Position numbers and translations under genes: made by a program. Below the pieces are notes generated by a model that did not search any database, had not been told where the DNA came from, and was given only the letters and a program-made list of their open reading frames with translations. A stretch of DNA of 64,000 bases from Rhizobiaceae bacterium (GTDB lineage Bacteria > Pseudomonadota > Alphaproteobacteria > Rhizobiales > Rhizobiaceae). Below are positions 18,183 through 28,278 of this stretch, in pieces. The stretch's first letter is position 1; every line of letters begins with the position of its first letter. Where the stretch lies: the NCBI GenBank assembly GCA_017643495.1, contig JAEPNK010000003.1, forward strand, positions 62,001 to 126,000, read 5' to 3'.

Positions 18183-19538
18183 ATGGAAAATACGCAAATT
18201 CGCGAACCCGGAAGTTTTGGAAAGCGCAAAGAACCGCACACCATCATCGTAAGCGGAAACGGCAAGAGCCGGGTTTTCAAGGTAAATCCGATCTATTGCT
18301 CGATTGGCCTTTGTTTCGCAGCCATGATGCTGGTCGGCTATCTTGGCGCCACCGCCTATCTTGTTTTCCGCGATGACCTGATTGAATCATCCTTTGCACG
18401 ACAAGCCCGCATGCAGCACGAATATGAAGATCGCATCGCAGCACTCAGGGCAAAGCTCGACCGGGTAACATCACGGCAACTACTGGACCAGCAACAGATT
18501 GAAGCCAGGGTTTCCGAGTTGATGGCCCGCCAGGCAACCATTGGCAAACGCTCCGGGCGCATGGGGGACTTGTTGCAAAAGGCAACTGTTCGCGGTCTTG
18601 GTGTCGTTCACCGAAGCGGCAATGTTCCCGTACCCAGCGTGAATCCGCAGAAAAACCCTGATGAAAAAGACCCGGTACAGACCGGCAGCATCGCTCCGGC
18701 AAGTGCGGCAAGCAGCACTGATCTTGCATCCCTGTTTTCCCTGCGTGGCGTCGAGCCCGCTACGCCTCCCACTACACCTTCTGTTCTGTTGGAAGACAGC
18801 ACCCCGGCATTTGCTGCGCTGAACATACCCACTTTCTCATCTGCAAATACAGGCGAGATCTTTGGTGAGGTGGCCCAGGCAATCGGAGCGATTGACGCAA
18901 GCCAGCGGGAAGAAGTTGACGGATTGCGTCTTGCAGCCGCCAGCCGTACGCAGAAAATTACCGAAGTCCTCAAGTCTGTTGGGGCCGCGGTGCCATCATC
19001 GGTTGAAAGCGATATCGGCGGCCCTTTCGTTCCCATAGACCATTCATCAGAGTTTGAATTGCATCTTGATGCCCTTGAGGCGACGCTCGAAATGTATGAC
19101 CAGGTTGCAGGCCTGGCAAATTCCCTGCCTTTGAAAAACCCTGTTCCAGGTGCCAGAATCAGCTCGCGTTACGGCAGCCGTATTGACCCGTTCAACGGTC
19201 GTACCGCCATGCATGGCGGCATTGATTTCAGGGCACGGCGTGGCACACCCGTCCGGGCTACGGGCGAAGGCATTGTGATAAAGGCTGGCCGTCACGGAGG
19301 ATATGGCAAACTGGTTGAGATACGTCACCGGGACGGACTTGTTACGCGCTATGCCCACTTGAGCAAAATCAATGTAAAACGCGGAGAGAAAGTCAGATCC
19401 GGACAGGCGATCGGCAAGGTAGGCAGTACAGGACGGAGCACCGGCCCGCATCTTCATTACGAAGTCCGGCAGGCTGGTAAAACCCGCAATCCCGCCGTGT
19501 ATCTTAATTCAGGCAAAAAACTGCGCGGCCTGCTGTAA
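18183..19538 (+). CDS. M23-family (LytM) peptidase with membrane anchor
   Basis: A 451-residue envelope protein. After a 40-residue polar N-terminus comes one membrane span (IGLCFAAMMLVGYLGATAYLVF), then a coiled coil (about residues 70-120), a low-complexity Pro/Ala/Ser linker, and a C-terminal LytM domain. The zinc ligands are visible in MHGGIDFRARRGTPV and HLHYEVRQAG, so the peptidase is probably active. It would cut peptide cross-links of peptidoglycan or act in cell division. A TTAACCAT sequence, a possible CtrA half-site, lies at 18131-18138. Confidence 0.9.
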   Translation: MENTQIREPGSFGKRKEPHTIIVSGNGKSRVFKVNPIYCSIGLCFAAMMLVGYLGATAYLVFRDDLIESSFARQARMQHEYEDRIAALRAKLDRVTSRQLLDQQQIEARVSELMARQATIGKRSGRMGDLLQKATVRGLGVVHRSGNVPVPSVNPQKNPDEKDPVQTGSIAPASAASSTDLASLFSLRGVEPATPPTTPSVLLEDSTPAFAALNIPTFSSANTGEIFGEVAQAIGAIDASQREEVDGLRLAAASRTQKITEVLKSVGAAVPSSVESDIGGPFVPIDHSSEFELHLDALEATLEMYDQVAGLANSLPLKNPVPGARISSRYGSRIDPFNGRTAMHGGIDFRARRGTPVRATGEGIVIKAGRHGGYGKLVEIRHRDGLVTRYAHLSKINVKRGEKVRSGQAIGKVGSTGRSTGPHLHYEVRQAGKTRNPAVYLNSGKKLRGLL

Positions 19539-19582
19539 AACCAGACCAGATCAATGTTGGCTGAACGCGCTTGCGCTTCCCC

Positions 19583-20714
19583 TTACTCAATATCCTCAAC
19601 TGCCGGAGCCCCTTCGTCACCGGTAACCTGTTGCGCAAGTGCCGCTTCCATGAACGGGTTGAGATTGCCATCCAGAACATCATCGGGAGACGTGTTCTCA
19701 ACGCCGGTACGCAGATCCTTCACCAGCTGGTAGGGTTGCAGGACGTAGGACCGAATCTGGTGCCCCCAGCCAATGTCCGTTTTGGAATCATGGGCTTCCT
19801 GAATCCCTTCCTGACGCTTTTTCATCTCAAGGTCATAAAGACGCGCACGCAGAGCCTTCATCGCGTTTGCCCGGTTCTGGTGCTGTGATTTCTCGGATGA
19901 AGTAACCACAATGCCTGTCGGCACATGTGTGATCCGTACCGCACTGTCTGTCGTGTTGACATGCTGGCCACCCGCGCCTGATGAACGGTACGTATCGACG
20001 CGAATGTCCTTATCCTGGATTTCGATCTCGATGTTGTCGTCAATTTCCGGATAAACCCATACGGATGAAAACGAGGTATGACGGCGGTCATTGCTGTCAA
20101 AAGGCGAAATACGGACGAGACGATGAACCCCGGACTCCGTCTTTGCCCAGCCATAGGCGTTCTCGCCGCGAATCATGATTGCAGCACTCTTGATGCCCGC
20201 TTCATCACCTGGAGCAGTCGATTGCACCTCGACCTTGAAGCCGTTCTTTTCTGCCCAACGGGTATACATGCGCAAAAGCATGTTCGCCCAGTCCTGGCTT
20301 TCCGTACCGCCCGCACCGGAATGCACCTCCAGGAAGCAATTGGCATTGTCCATCTCACCGGAAAGAAGGGCTGCAACCTGCCTGCCCCCCATTTCAGCCT
20401 GCATGGTTGCAAGGGCATACTCTGCCTCGGCAACAATGTCGTTGTCACCTTCTTCCTCGCCAAGCTCAATCATACCGAGGTGATCTTCAAGCTCGGCCTC
20501 GATCTGGCGTATGGTCTTGATTGACGTTTCAAGGCTTTGTCGCTCGCGCATCAGCTTTTGTGCTGCTTGCGGATCATTCCAAAGGTCGGGATCCTCGGAA
20601 GCCTTGTTCAGTTCTTCAAGTCGGTTGTTGGCGACATCCCAGTCAAAGATGCCTCCTCAGCAGGCTTATGGCCTGCTTGATGTCGGAGACGGCTGCTTGC
20701 GTTTCAGCGCGCAT
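19583..20714 (-). CDS. prfB: Peptide chain release factor 2, with programmed +1 frameshift
   Basis: The first 23 codons start at ATG 20714 (MRAETQAAVSDIKQAISLLR) and end at an in-frame TGA (20645-20643) in the sequence CTT TGA C, preceded by AGGAGG at 20657-20652. A +1 shift there joins DWDVANNRLEELNKASEDPDLWNDP to the rest, giving 376 residues. The GGQ motif is in SSGAGGQHVNTTDSAVRI, and the SPF-type stop-codon recognition segment is present. RF2 reads UGA and UAA and its level is set by this frameshift. Taking the start at the internal ATG (20551) would lose about 54 residues. Confidence 0.96.
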
Positions 20715-20835
20715 GTTTGATCATTCCGTGGTTTGTGATTTTCAAAGCCGGAACATAAGGTTGAGGGAAACAAGAGTAAACAGCGAAATTTGAATAAAGC
20801 CCCTGTTTCCCGTCCTGTCATCCCTCTGGATCAAA

Positions 20836-21834
20836 TCACGGGCTCTCGACGATCAGGCCCACTACCCCGATGCAATCACCGGATTTGACCAAGCCAGGGA
20901 AATGCCTGGAAGCCAGAATACCGGAACGCCGGGCAATACAATCAACCGGATCACGCCCTGTTCTGTCCAGCGGCCAAATTCTGGCAACTGTATCGCCTGC
21001 TGTGACTTCATCCCCCAAATCGACAAGCGGCTCTATGAGGCCGTCATCCTCAGAGAAGACAAAACAGTCCTCATCCGGCATGTCGAGGAAAATGGTTGGC
21101 TCCATTACGGGATCGCCCTTCATGATGCCGGAATGCTTTAGCACATTGCGGACACCCTTTTTCGCCGCTGCGATTGAGCGTGCAGTAGACGTGCCCCCGC
21201 CACCAAGTTCCGTCGTGACGAAGATCTTGCCCTGAGCCTCGACAGCCGTGTCGTACATGCCTTCATTGTCGATTTCCAGAAGCATCATGGTGTATGGCGC
21301 GTTGAACGCCTTGACGGCTTCAAAACAGGCGGTCTGGAGGTTTTTGTCTTCGAGCACGTGCGCACAGGCAAACGGAATGAAATCAAGGGTTTTTCCACCG
21401 GAATGGAAATCCAGCACGATATCACTCAGTGGTACCAGCTTTGTGTTGAAGTAATCGGCGATTTTCTGGGTAACGGAACCATCAGGCCGCCCGGGAAAAC
21501 ACCGGTTCAGGTTGACATGGTCGATCGGAGAGGTGCGCGATCCGGACCGGAATGCGGGATAATTGAAAGCAGGTACAATGATCACCCGGCCATTGATTTC
21601 CGATGGTTCGAGATTAAGCGCCAGATCCATCAGCGCAACGGGGCCTTCATACTCGTCACCGTGATTCCCGCCGGTCAGCAGCGCTGTTGGACCCTCGCCA
21701 TTCTTGATTACGGTTATCGGTATCATCACTGAGCCCCAGGCTGAGTCATCGCGACTGTAAGGCAGGCGCAAATAGCCGTGGTTCTTGCCTTCCGCATCAA
21801 GGGAAAGGGTCGGTTTTATGGGATTAAAAGCCAT
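20836..21834 (-). CDS. doeB: N-alpha-acetyl-L-2,4-diaminobutyrate deacetylase (DoeB/EutE)
   Basis: A 332-residue zinc hydrolase of the succinylglutamate desuccinylase/aspartoacylase family. GGNHGDEYEGP holds the His and Glu metal ligands and VLDFHSGGKT the second His. In ectoine breakdown it removes acetate from N-alpha-acetyl-diaminobutyrate to give L-2,4-diaminobutyrate. It is the last gene of the leftward ectoine operon and starts 3 bases after doeA. Confidence 0.93.
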   Translation of the reverse strand: MAFNPIKPTLSLDAEGKNHGYLRLPYSRDDSAWGSVMIPITVIKNGEGPTALLTGGNHGDEYEGPVALMDLALNLEPSEINGRVIIVPAFNYPAFRSGSRTSPIDHVNLNRCFPGRPDGSVTQKIADYFNTKLVPLSDIVLDFHSGGKTLDFIPFACAHVLEDKNLQTACFEAVKAFNAPYTMMLLEIDNEGMYDTAVEAQGKIFVTTELGGGGTSTARSIAAAKKGVRNVLKHSGIMKGDPVMEPTIFLDMPDEDCFVFSEDDGLIEPLVDLGDEVTAGDTVARIWPLDRTGRDPVDCIARRSGILASRHFPGLVKSGDCIGVVGLIVESP

Positions 21835-21837
21835 GAA

Positions 21838-23025
21838 TCAGTCCTTTACGAAAAGTCGGCGTGGCACCTTGGCCAGACATTCCGGTCCGCTTTTGCCGAT
21901 GATGATGCTTTCGGTCAATTCAAACCCCCAGTCATCGCCCCAAAGTCCGGTCATGAAGTGAAACGTCATGTTTTCCTCAAGCACGGTCTTGTCACCGGGA
22001 CGAAGCGACATGGTTCTTTCACCCCAGTCAGGCGGATAGGATAGTCCGATCGGGTAGCCGGTACGATTGTCTTTCCTGATGCCGTATTTCTTCAGCACAT
22101 CAAAAAAGGCATTCGCGATGTCCTCGCACAGGTTGCCGGCCTTTGCCGCTTCCAGACCCGCCTCAATACCTTCCAGAACCGCCGCTTCAGCGTCCAGGAA
22201 TGTCTGCGAGGGCTTGCCCAGAAACACGGTTCGTGACAAGGGGCAATGATAGCGTTTGTATACGCCTGCTACCTCGAAAAACGTCCCCTCGCCCGTATTC
22301 ATGGGGGAATCATTCCAGGTCAGGTGTGGCGCAGAAGCGTCCTTGCCCGAGGGAAGCAGCGGAACCAGCGCGGGATAGTCTCCGCCAAATCCCAAAGCCT
22401 CGTCGTATCGCAAACCGGCATCATAAATGTCTGCTGCCAGATCGCATTTGCGGTAACCTGGCCTCGATTTTTCCACGATAACGCCGTGTATGCGCTCAAC
22501 GATCCGCGCAGCCTTGCGCATGTAGTCGATTTCGGTTTCAGACTTGACCGCCCTCTGCCAGTTGACCAGCGCAGTCACGTCCACGAAACGGGCATTGGGC
22601 AATTCCCTTTGCAGGCTGGTATAGGCGGCCGCTGAAAACCAGTAATTGTCCATCTCGACGCCGATGCGCTTGTTGCCGTAACCGCTGGTATCGAGCATGG
22701 AGGCGAGCAGTTCCATCGGATGCAATTCGGTCGACTGCACATAATGATCCGGATAACTGAGAATGTTATCCTCGGGGAGATATGCGGTGCGCCGTGCGCC
22801 GTTCGAATCCTGCGTTCTCCCGAACCAGACAGGCGCGCCTTCAAGCCCTACAACAACGCATTGGTGGACATAGAAAGACCAGCCATCATAACCGGTAAGC
22901 CATGCCATGTTGGACGGATCCGAAACGACAATGACATCAACACCGGCAACCTCCATTGCATTGCGTGTTTTCGCAAGGCGTTGCGCATACTCATCCAGGC
23001 TGAAATTAAGAACAGGGCCAGACAT
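21838..23025 (-). CDS. doeA: Ectoine hydrolase (DoeA/EutD), M24-fold
   Basis: A 395-residue protein of the Xaa-Pro peptidase/creatinase fold. The N-terminal creatinase-like domain (DVIVVSDPSNMAWLTGYDGW) and C-terminal pita-bread domain (TGYPIGLSYPPDWGERTMSLRPGD) match ectoine hydrolase, which opens the ectoine ring to N-acetyl-diaminobutyrate. Its place between eutC and doeB makes the assignment firm. Confidence 0.93.
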   Translation of the reverse strand: MSGPVLNFSLDEYAQRLAKTRNAMEVAGVDVIVVSDPSNMAWLTGYDGWSFYVHQCVVVGLEGAPVWFGRTQDSNGARRTAYLPEDNILSYPDHYVQSTELHPMELLASMLDTSGYGNKRIGVEMDNYWFSAAAYTSLQRELPNARFVDVTALVNWQRAVKSETEIDYMRKAARIVERIHGVIVEKSRPGYRKCDLAADIYDAGLRYDEALGFGGDYPALVPLLPSGKDASAPHLTWNDSPMNTGEGTFFEVAGVYKRYHCPLSRTVFLGKPSQTFLDAEAAVLEGIEAGLEAAKAGNLCEDIANAFFDVLKKYGIRKDNRTGYPIGLSYPPDWGERTMSLRPGDKTVLEENMTFHFMTGLWGDDWGFELTESIIIGKSGPECLAKVPRRLFVKD

Positions 23026-23058
23026 TTGCAGAAATCCATCATGGTTGAAACAAGAAAC

Positions 23059-24051
23059 TCAGTTTGAAAAATCGGTGCCGGTGCCGGACTTGATCGCCTG
23101 GCTGCGGGCAAAATTGGCAATGGCGGTATCCTGAACACCGGTTCCGGTCAGGTCCGCCACTGTTATGGCTGTGTCCGAACTGCGCCCGGTCGCCTTGCCC
23201 GCCACAATCGCTCCAAGCTCGGCAAACTGGCGATCATCTGAAACCAGTCCGGCCCCAATCGCCGTTCGCAACTCACCCAGAATACGCGTCTGGGACAGAC
23301 GATCAGGTACGTACGGGTCCGCACGGAGCAGACATTCCGGATCAAGTTCGTTCTTGTGTTCCTGATCCGAGCCCATCGCGGTGACATGCTGCCCCGGCCT
23401 GAGCCACTCCGCTTTCAGTACGGGCGTCGCCGAGGGGGTAGTCGTGATAACAACATCTGCAGAGGAGACGGCTGCTTCTGCATCGCCGGATGCCTGCACC
23501 GTGATGCCCAGTTCATCCTGAAGTTCGGCAGATGCCTTTTGTGCTTTTGCTGCGTCCCTCGCCCAGATGACTGCCTGCTTGACGGGACGGACAAGACACA
23601 AAGCCTTGAGCTGCAACCGGCCCTGTGTTCCCGCTCCTACAACACAGGCACTTGCTGCATCTTCACGCGCCAGATGCCTTGCGGCGACAGCACCTGCGGC
23701 GGCCGTGCGCACATCTGTCAGATAACCGTTGTCGAGCAGCAAAGCCTCCACCATGCCTGTTCGTGCAGAAAACAACACCATCAGGCCGGATGTACTCGGC
23801 AAACCGAGTTTCGGGTTGTCAAAAAATCCCGGCGACACCTTGAGCGCAAAACTGTCAATTCCAGGCACGTATGCCGTCTTGACATCCACCTCACCGTTGT
23901 AAGGCTTTATCTGCATGGAAAGTATGTCGGGCATCACCACATCGGTTGTGGCAAGTGCAGCAAATGCTTTCTCAACACAATCCACGGCATCAAGGTCGAG
24001 TTGGACCAGTTTCCGCAGGTCGGATTCGGTCAGTATCTTGATCGCAGCCAT
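23059..24051 (-). CDS. eutC: EutC, ornithine cyclodeaminase/mu-crystallin-family enzyme of hydroxyectoine use
   Basis: A 330-residue protein with the ornithine cyclodeaminase fold: a Rossmann NAD(P) site (CVVGAGTQGRLQLKAL) and the family segment VRTAAAGAVAARHLA. In the hydroxyectoine utilisation scheme EutA, EutB and EutC convert 5-hydroxyectoine to ectoine, with EutC as the likely reducing step. It lies one base after eutB. Confidence 0.92.
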   Translation of the reverse strand: MAAIKILTESDLRKLVQLDLDAVDCVEKAFAALATTDVVMPDILSMQIKPYNGEVDVKTAYVPGIDSFALKVSPGFFDNPKLGLPSTSGLMVLFSARTGMVEALLLDNGYLTDVRTAAAGAVAARHLAREDAASACVVGAGTQGRLQLKALCLVRPVKQAVIWARDAAKAQKASAELQDELGITVQASGDAEAAVSSADVVITTTPSATPVLKAEWLRPGQHVTAMGSDQEHKNELDPECLLRADPYVPDRLSQTRILGELRTAIGAGLVSDDRQFAELGAIVAGKATGRSSDTAITVADLTGTGVQDTAIANFARSQAIKSGTGTDFSN

Positions 24052-24052
24052 G

Positions 24053-25057
24053 TCAGCCCCCCTCTTTTGTTACATCGACATCCTCGCCCGAAATGATGCG
24101 ATGATGTTGATTCATGTCGATGTTTTCGCCACTGAGAATTGCCGCCACCGGCCCCATGACATTGATCTTGCCCGCCAGAAGTGCCGCCACGCCGACAGAT
24201 CCCGAACCTTCAACAACCTGCCTTTCCTGCCAGTAGACATGGCGGATTGCAGCGGCAATTTCGTTTTCACTGACCAGCAGGGTTTCATCTACGAGATCCC
24301 TTGTCATTTGAAAAGTAAGACGATTGTTGAGGCCAATCCCGCCTCCAAGGGAATCCGCCAGTGTCGCCAGTTCCTGTACATGCACGGGCTTGCCTGCCTT
24401 GAGGCACTCGTGCATGGCGGCACCGCGTTCCATCGTGATGCCAATCACCCGGATATGGGGCCGCACAGCCTTGACGGCAGCCGCCACCCCGGCGATCAAC
24501 CCGCCCCCAGACAAGGGAACGAGAACAGCCTCCAGGTCCTCCAGCTGTTCAGCCAGTTCCAGCCCCAGTGTACCCTGCCCCGCGATGACATGGCGATGAT
24601 CGAATGGCGGGATCATGGTCATGCCTTCTTCCGCGACCAGCCTGTCCACTTCCTCCTGTGCCTCGTCCTGTGACATGCCGACAATGCAGACTTCAGCTCC
24701 ATAGGCCCTGATCGCCTCAACCTTCACTTCAGGAACAAGTTTCGACATGCAAATGATGCAGCGAACCCCGGCCTCTTTTGCCGCATGGGCAAGACCCCGG
24801 CCATGATTGCCGGTCGAGACACCAACCACACCTTTGGCCCGCTGTTTCTCATCAAGCTGCATCACGGCGTTGGTGGCACCCCGCAATTTGAAACTGCCTG
24901 TTACCTGCGTATGTTCAAGCTTGAGATAGACCGGTGAGCCGGCCAGGTCACTGAGCGATCGTGACCGTTCCACCGGCGTCGTTCTGACAACACCTGATAT
25001 GGCTTCACGGGCAGCCTTGATTTCCTGAAGCGTAACCGGTGAGCATGTACTGGTCAT
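24053..25057 (-). CDS. eutB: EutB, threonine dehydratase-like PLP enzyme
   Basis: A 334-residue fold-type II PLP enzyme. The PLP lysine is in VTGSFKLRGATNAV and the phosphate-binding glycine loop in VPLSGGGLIAGV. The ATG at 25057 follows AGGAGA and overlaps the eutA stop (ATGA), which fixes the start; the frame is open a further 14 codons upstream. It is assigned to dehydration of hydroxyectoine by homology and gene order. Confidence 0.92.
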   Translation of the reverse strand: MTSTCSPVTLQEIKAAREAISGVVRTTPVERSRSLSDLAGSPVYLKLEHTQVTGSFKLRGATNAVMQLDEKQRAKGVVGVSTGNHGRGLAHAAKEAGVRCIICMSKLVPEVKVEAIRAYGAEVCIVGMSQDEAQEEVDRLVAEEGMTMIPPFDHRHVIAGQGTLGLELAEQLEDLEAVLVPLSGGGLIAGVAAAVKAVRPHIRVIGITMERGAAMHECLKAGKPVHVQELATLADSLGGGIGLNNRLTFQMTRDLVDETLLVSENEIAAAIRHVYWQERQVVEGSGSVGVAALLAGKINVMGPVAAILSGENIDMNQHHRIISGEDVDVTKEGG

Positions 25058-25863
25058 GCAATTTCTCCTGTTGCCTGTGACGCCTTGGAAAACGGCCACT
25101 GACGGTCATACAACACCCCGTGGCCGGGAGATTTGTGATCAGCCAAGCCTGCCAATCGTGCCATTGCCCAGGCGCTTGCCTGATTGGAACTCACGACCGG
25201 TTTTCCAAGCCGTTTCTCGAGTTCCCCGATATGCTCAAGAACCGGAAGATTGGTGCACGATATGAATACCGCTTCAGCCTCTTCGCGGTGCGCAGCAATT
25301 GCTGCATCAATGATTGTGCGACTGCTGACCCTTGCCATTTCACGATCATCTTTCAACCCCAGGCATTCAAGATTGAGCACATCAAGCCCCTGTGCAGCGA
25401 AATAGGCTGCCATTGGCGTACTTGTCTCGACGGTGTAAGGCGTAAGGATTGAAATCCGCCGAGCACCCAACGCCCTGAAGGCGGCAAGCGCAGCACCCGG
25501 CGGCGTTACAACCTCCACACCCGGTCGCGCCTGCTGTATGGCGGCACGCACCTTGTCATCGCCGATAACCACAGAAGCGGCGGTGCAGCTGTAACAGATG
25601 GCACGCAAAGTCTCACCCGGTGCAATAAGCCCGGCGGCATCCGTCAACCGGGGAGCCATTTTGGCCAGATTTTCTACACTGGTCGGATTTTCATACGCTA
25701 CGCGGGATACATGGGTAGCAACACGCTCTTGCGGCATCTGCCGATAGAAATCGTGTTCACTGGTAAGGTCTGTCGCAAGGGCGATCAGACCGAACCGGAT
25801 GAAAGAATCAGGGTTATCAAGCCGAACTGCTTGCCCCGAGAGAGAAACAGGACCAATACTCAC
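25054..25863 (-). CDS. eutA: EutA, Asp/Glu racemase/maleate isomerase-like protein
   Basis: A 269-residue protein of the Asp/Glu racemase superfamily with two cysteine segments, AICYSCTAASVVIG and AVFISCTNLPVLEH, at the positions of the two catalytic cysteines. The GTG at 25863 is chosen because GGAG lies seven bases upstream; the TTG two codons earlier has no spacing for it. EutA probably changes the stereochemistry of 5-hydroxyectoine before dehydration by EutB. Confidence 0.9.
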   Translation of the reverse strand: MSIGPVSLSGQAVRLDNPDSFIRFGLIALATDLTSEHDFYRQMPQERVATHVSRVAYENPTSVENLAKMAPRLTDAAGLIAPGETLRAICYSCTAASVVIGDDKVRAAIQQARPGVEVVTPPGAALAAFRALGARRISILTPYTVETSTPMAAYFAAQGLDVLNLECLGLKDDREMARVSSRTIIDAAIAAHREEAEAVFISCTNLPVLEHIGELEKRLGKPVVSSNQASAWAMARLAGLADHKSPGHGVLYDRQWPFSKASQATGEIA

Positions 25864-25916
25864 GGGCAAACTCCATCAAATGCGACATTCATCTATGCCG
25901 AACCTGTAGGTATCTG

Positions 25917-26354
25917 TCAGACGACCATGACCGGACACTTCGCGAGACTGGTTACCTTGTGTGAAACGCTTCCCAGCAGGTAGCCTTCCACATCTCCCAT
26001 TCCGCGACTGCCGATGACAATCAGATCAGCTTCATGTTCCTTTGCAAACTTGACAATGGTTCGGGCCGGAGGGCCTGCCTTGACGAAGCCCCGGACTTTT
26101 TGGGCACCGGCCTCTGCCGCCACCTTCTTTGCATTTTCTGCGACTTCACGGGCATGCTCCCGCATCGCGTCATCAATATTGGTGGGTTCTGCGGATCGCA
26201 CCATGGACATGGATGCTTCCAACAGCGAGTGGTGACGAAATACCGTAAGTATCAGCATTTCGCTGTCATGGATCTTCTGCAACTGGGCTGCCTTCTGGAG
26301 GGCCTGCTCAGCATGGTCTGACCCGTCCACGGCCACGAGAATACGTTTAAACAT
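25917..26354 (-). CDS. Universal stress protein linked to the ectoine transporter (TeaD-like)
   Basis: A 145-residue UspA-domain protein: MFKRILVAVDGSDHAEQALQK at the N-terminus and the ATP-site motif GSRGMGDVEGYLLGSVSHKV near the C-terminus. In Halomonas, TeaD of this type binds ATP and regulates the TeaABC ectoine transporter. It lies 18 bases after the TRAP large subunit gene, as in other ueh clusters. Confidence 0.92.
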   Translation of the reverse strand: MFKRILVAVDGSDHAEQALQKAAQLQKIHDSEMLILTVFRHHSLLEASMSMVRSAEPTNIDDAMREHAREVAENAKKVAAEAGAQKVRGFVKAGPPARTIVKFAKEHEADLIVIGSRGMGDVEGYLLGSVSHKVTSLAKCPVMVV

Positions 26355-26372
26355 TGAACATACTCCTCTCGA

Positions 26373-27656
26373 TCAGCGGAATGCGAGATCACGCAGGAAC
26401 AGCGCAATCTGCGGGAAGAAAATCAGGGCTACCGAAACGCTCAGCAGAATGATCGTAAAGGGGAAAATGCCCCTGATCACATCCATGTACGGCCGTTTGA
26501 AGATGGCAATCGCCGTAAAGATGTCACAGCCGAATGGCGGAGTGGCAGAGCCAATGGCAACCTGAAGGGTGATGATGGTCCCAACGAGGACCGGATCAAG
26601 ACCGACAGAACTGACAACCGGAGCGAAAATCGGCACCAGAATCAGGATAACGACAATCGGGTCGACAAACATGCAGCCGATGAAGAATGCCACGGAAATA
26701 ACCGCAAGAACGCCTTTTGGTCCCATGTCGGCAACACCGACGGCGGTCAGGATTTCCTGGGGAATCTGTGCGAAGGAAATCACCCATGAAAAGGCTGCAC
26801 CGGCACCCACAAGAATGAAGACCACAGCGGTGATCAGGCCCGTTGATTTTGCAATGGCATAAATGTCAGGCAGCTTGAGCGAGCGAAAGATCACGAATTC
26901 CAGTATCAGTGCATACAGAACGCAAACTGCAGCGGCCTCTGTGGGGCTGAAAATCCCGCCATAGATACCGCCAACAATGATAACCGGGAACCCGAGCGGC
27001 CACAGGGCCATCCGGACAGCGGATATTCTCTCCGACCAGCTTGCCTTGGGCTCGGTGGGAACCTTGTTTATCGTGGCATACACAATGCTGTAGGCAGAAA
27101 ACAGAACCAGCAACAGCAAGCCCGGACCAATGCCGGCGATGAACAATTCGGAAATCGAAGTGCTGGAAATAACGCCGTAAATGATCATCCCGATCGAGGG
27201 CGGAATGAGAAAGGCAATATCGGATGCATTGATGATCAATGCGAGGACAAATGAATCCTTGTACCCGGCCTTGAGCATGCGCGGGCGCAACGGCGAACCA
27301 ACAGCGACAACGGTTGCCTGGGTTGAGCCGGAAACCGCACCAAACAACGTACAGGCCGATGCAGTACTGACGGCAAGACCGCCCTTGATGTGCCCCACAT
27401 AGGCCATCACCATGTCAATCAGCCGGTTCGCGGACTGCCCTTTGGTCATGATATCGGCTGCGAGTATGAACATCGGAACCGCGATCAGGGATGCAGGCCG
27501 TATGCCCGCCATGATCTGCTGAACCATGAAGTCCATCTTTCCAATGTCACCAAACATGAAAAGGAAACCGGTGAAAGTTGCCACAAGCAGCGGAATCATC
27601 ATCGGAAAACCGAGAAGCAGCAGGGCAATCATTATCAGGAAAATGGTCAGTGCCAT
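26373..27656 (-). CDS. uehC: TRAP transporter large membrane subunit for ectoine/hydroxyectoine
   Basis: A 427-residue DctM-type protein with about 12-13 hydrophobic segments and family motifs such as GSTQATVVAVGSPLRPRML and FLIPPSIGMIIYG. It is the translocating subunit of the tripartite transporter and uses the sodium or proton gradient. It begins 12 bases after uehB. Confidence 0.94.
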   Translation of the reverse strand: MALTIFLIMIALLLLGFPMMIPLLVATFTGFLFMFGDIGKMDFMVQQIMAGIRPASLIAVPMFILAADIMTKGQSANRLIDMVMAYVGHIKGGLAVSTASACTLFGAVSGSTQATVVAVGSPLRPRMLKAGYKDSFVLALIINASDIAFLIPPSIGMIIYGVISSTSISELFIAGIGPGLLLLVLFSAYSIVYATINKVPTEPKASWSERISAVRMALWPLGFPVIIVGGIYGGIFSPTEAAAVCVLYALILEFVIFRSLKLPDIYAIAKSTGLITAVVFILVGAGAAFSWVISFAQIPQEILTAVGVADMGPKGVLAVISVAFFIGCMFVDPIVVILILVPIFAPVVSSVGLDPVLVGTIITLQVAIGSATPPFGCDIFTAIAIFKRPYMDVIRGIFPFTIILLSVSVALIFFPQIALFLRDLAFR

Positions 27657-27668
27657 CGTAAGTCCCCC

Positions 27669-28247
27669 CTAGACTTCCGTCTCGTCATTGTCATATCCCT
27701 CCAACACATGGGTTGAGAGGTAGATGTCTTTCGAAACCGCATTCTTGATGGTTGTGAGCACGTATTGGAGCCCTGTCATGAAGAAGCCGACAGGAACCCA
27801 AAGGAATATCCAGTAAACAGGCAATTGAAGCGCAGGCAGCACACGGCCCGAGCTGGCGACCTTGGCGATATAGCCGATTGAAAAGTAACACAGGGCAAAC
27901 ATTGCGGTAGCCGTCACAAGCGAGATGAGCACCATCATCGCCTTCCTGCTTGGTGACGGCATCGCATCATAAATCGCGGACATTCGAATATGCCGCCCCT
28001 GACGGGCCGCATAGCTTATCCCCGCGAAAGTGATCAGGATGATCAAGATCCGGTTCACTTCCTCGCTGAAAAACAGGCTGTACTGAAACACGAACCGTCC
28101 GACGACATTCGCAATGGTGTTTGTTGCCATCAAAAGCACACCTGCCGCCAGCATGACGGATTCGATGCGACTGATGGTTGAATCGATTATTCCAAGAATC
28201 CCCGGAAGCGACGAAGCATGCGGATCATGTGTTTCGGTCTGGCTCAC
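27669..28247 (-). CDS. uehB: TRAP transporter small membrane subunit
   Basis: A 192-residue DctQ-type protein with four membrane spans and the family segment [20 protein letters not shown] followed by the typical RQGRHIRM. It bridges the binding protein and the large subunit. It follows the binding-protein gene after 82 bases that hold a strong hairpin. Confidence 0.93.
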   Translation of the reverse strand: MSQTETHDPHASSLPGILGIIDSTISRIESVMLAAGVLLMATNTIANVVGRFVFQYSLFFSEEVNRILIILITFAGISYAARQGRHIRMSAIYDAMPSPSRKAMMVLISLVTATAMFALCYFSIGYIAKVASSGRVLPALQLPVYWIFLWVPVGFFMTGLQYVLTTIKNAVSKDIYLSTHVLEGYDNDETEV

Positions 28248-28278
28248 TCTGCCCTCCCCAAGGCCTGATCAAACTTCC

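Noticed and set aside
19583-20551. prfB starting at the internal ATG
   Set aside because: The upstream part with the +1 frameshift site encodes the proper RF2 N-terminus, so the shorter form is an artefact.
22803-22812. tRNA-like GTTCGAATCC segment
   Set aside because: It lies inside doeA and no acceptor or anticodon stems surround it.
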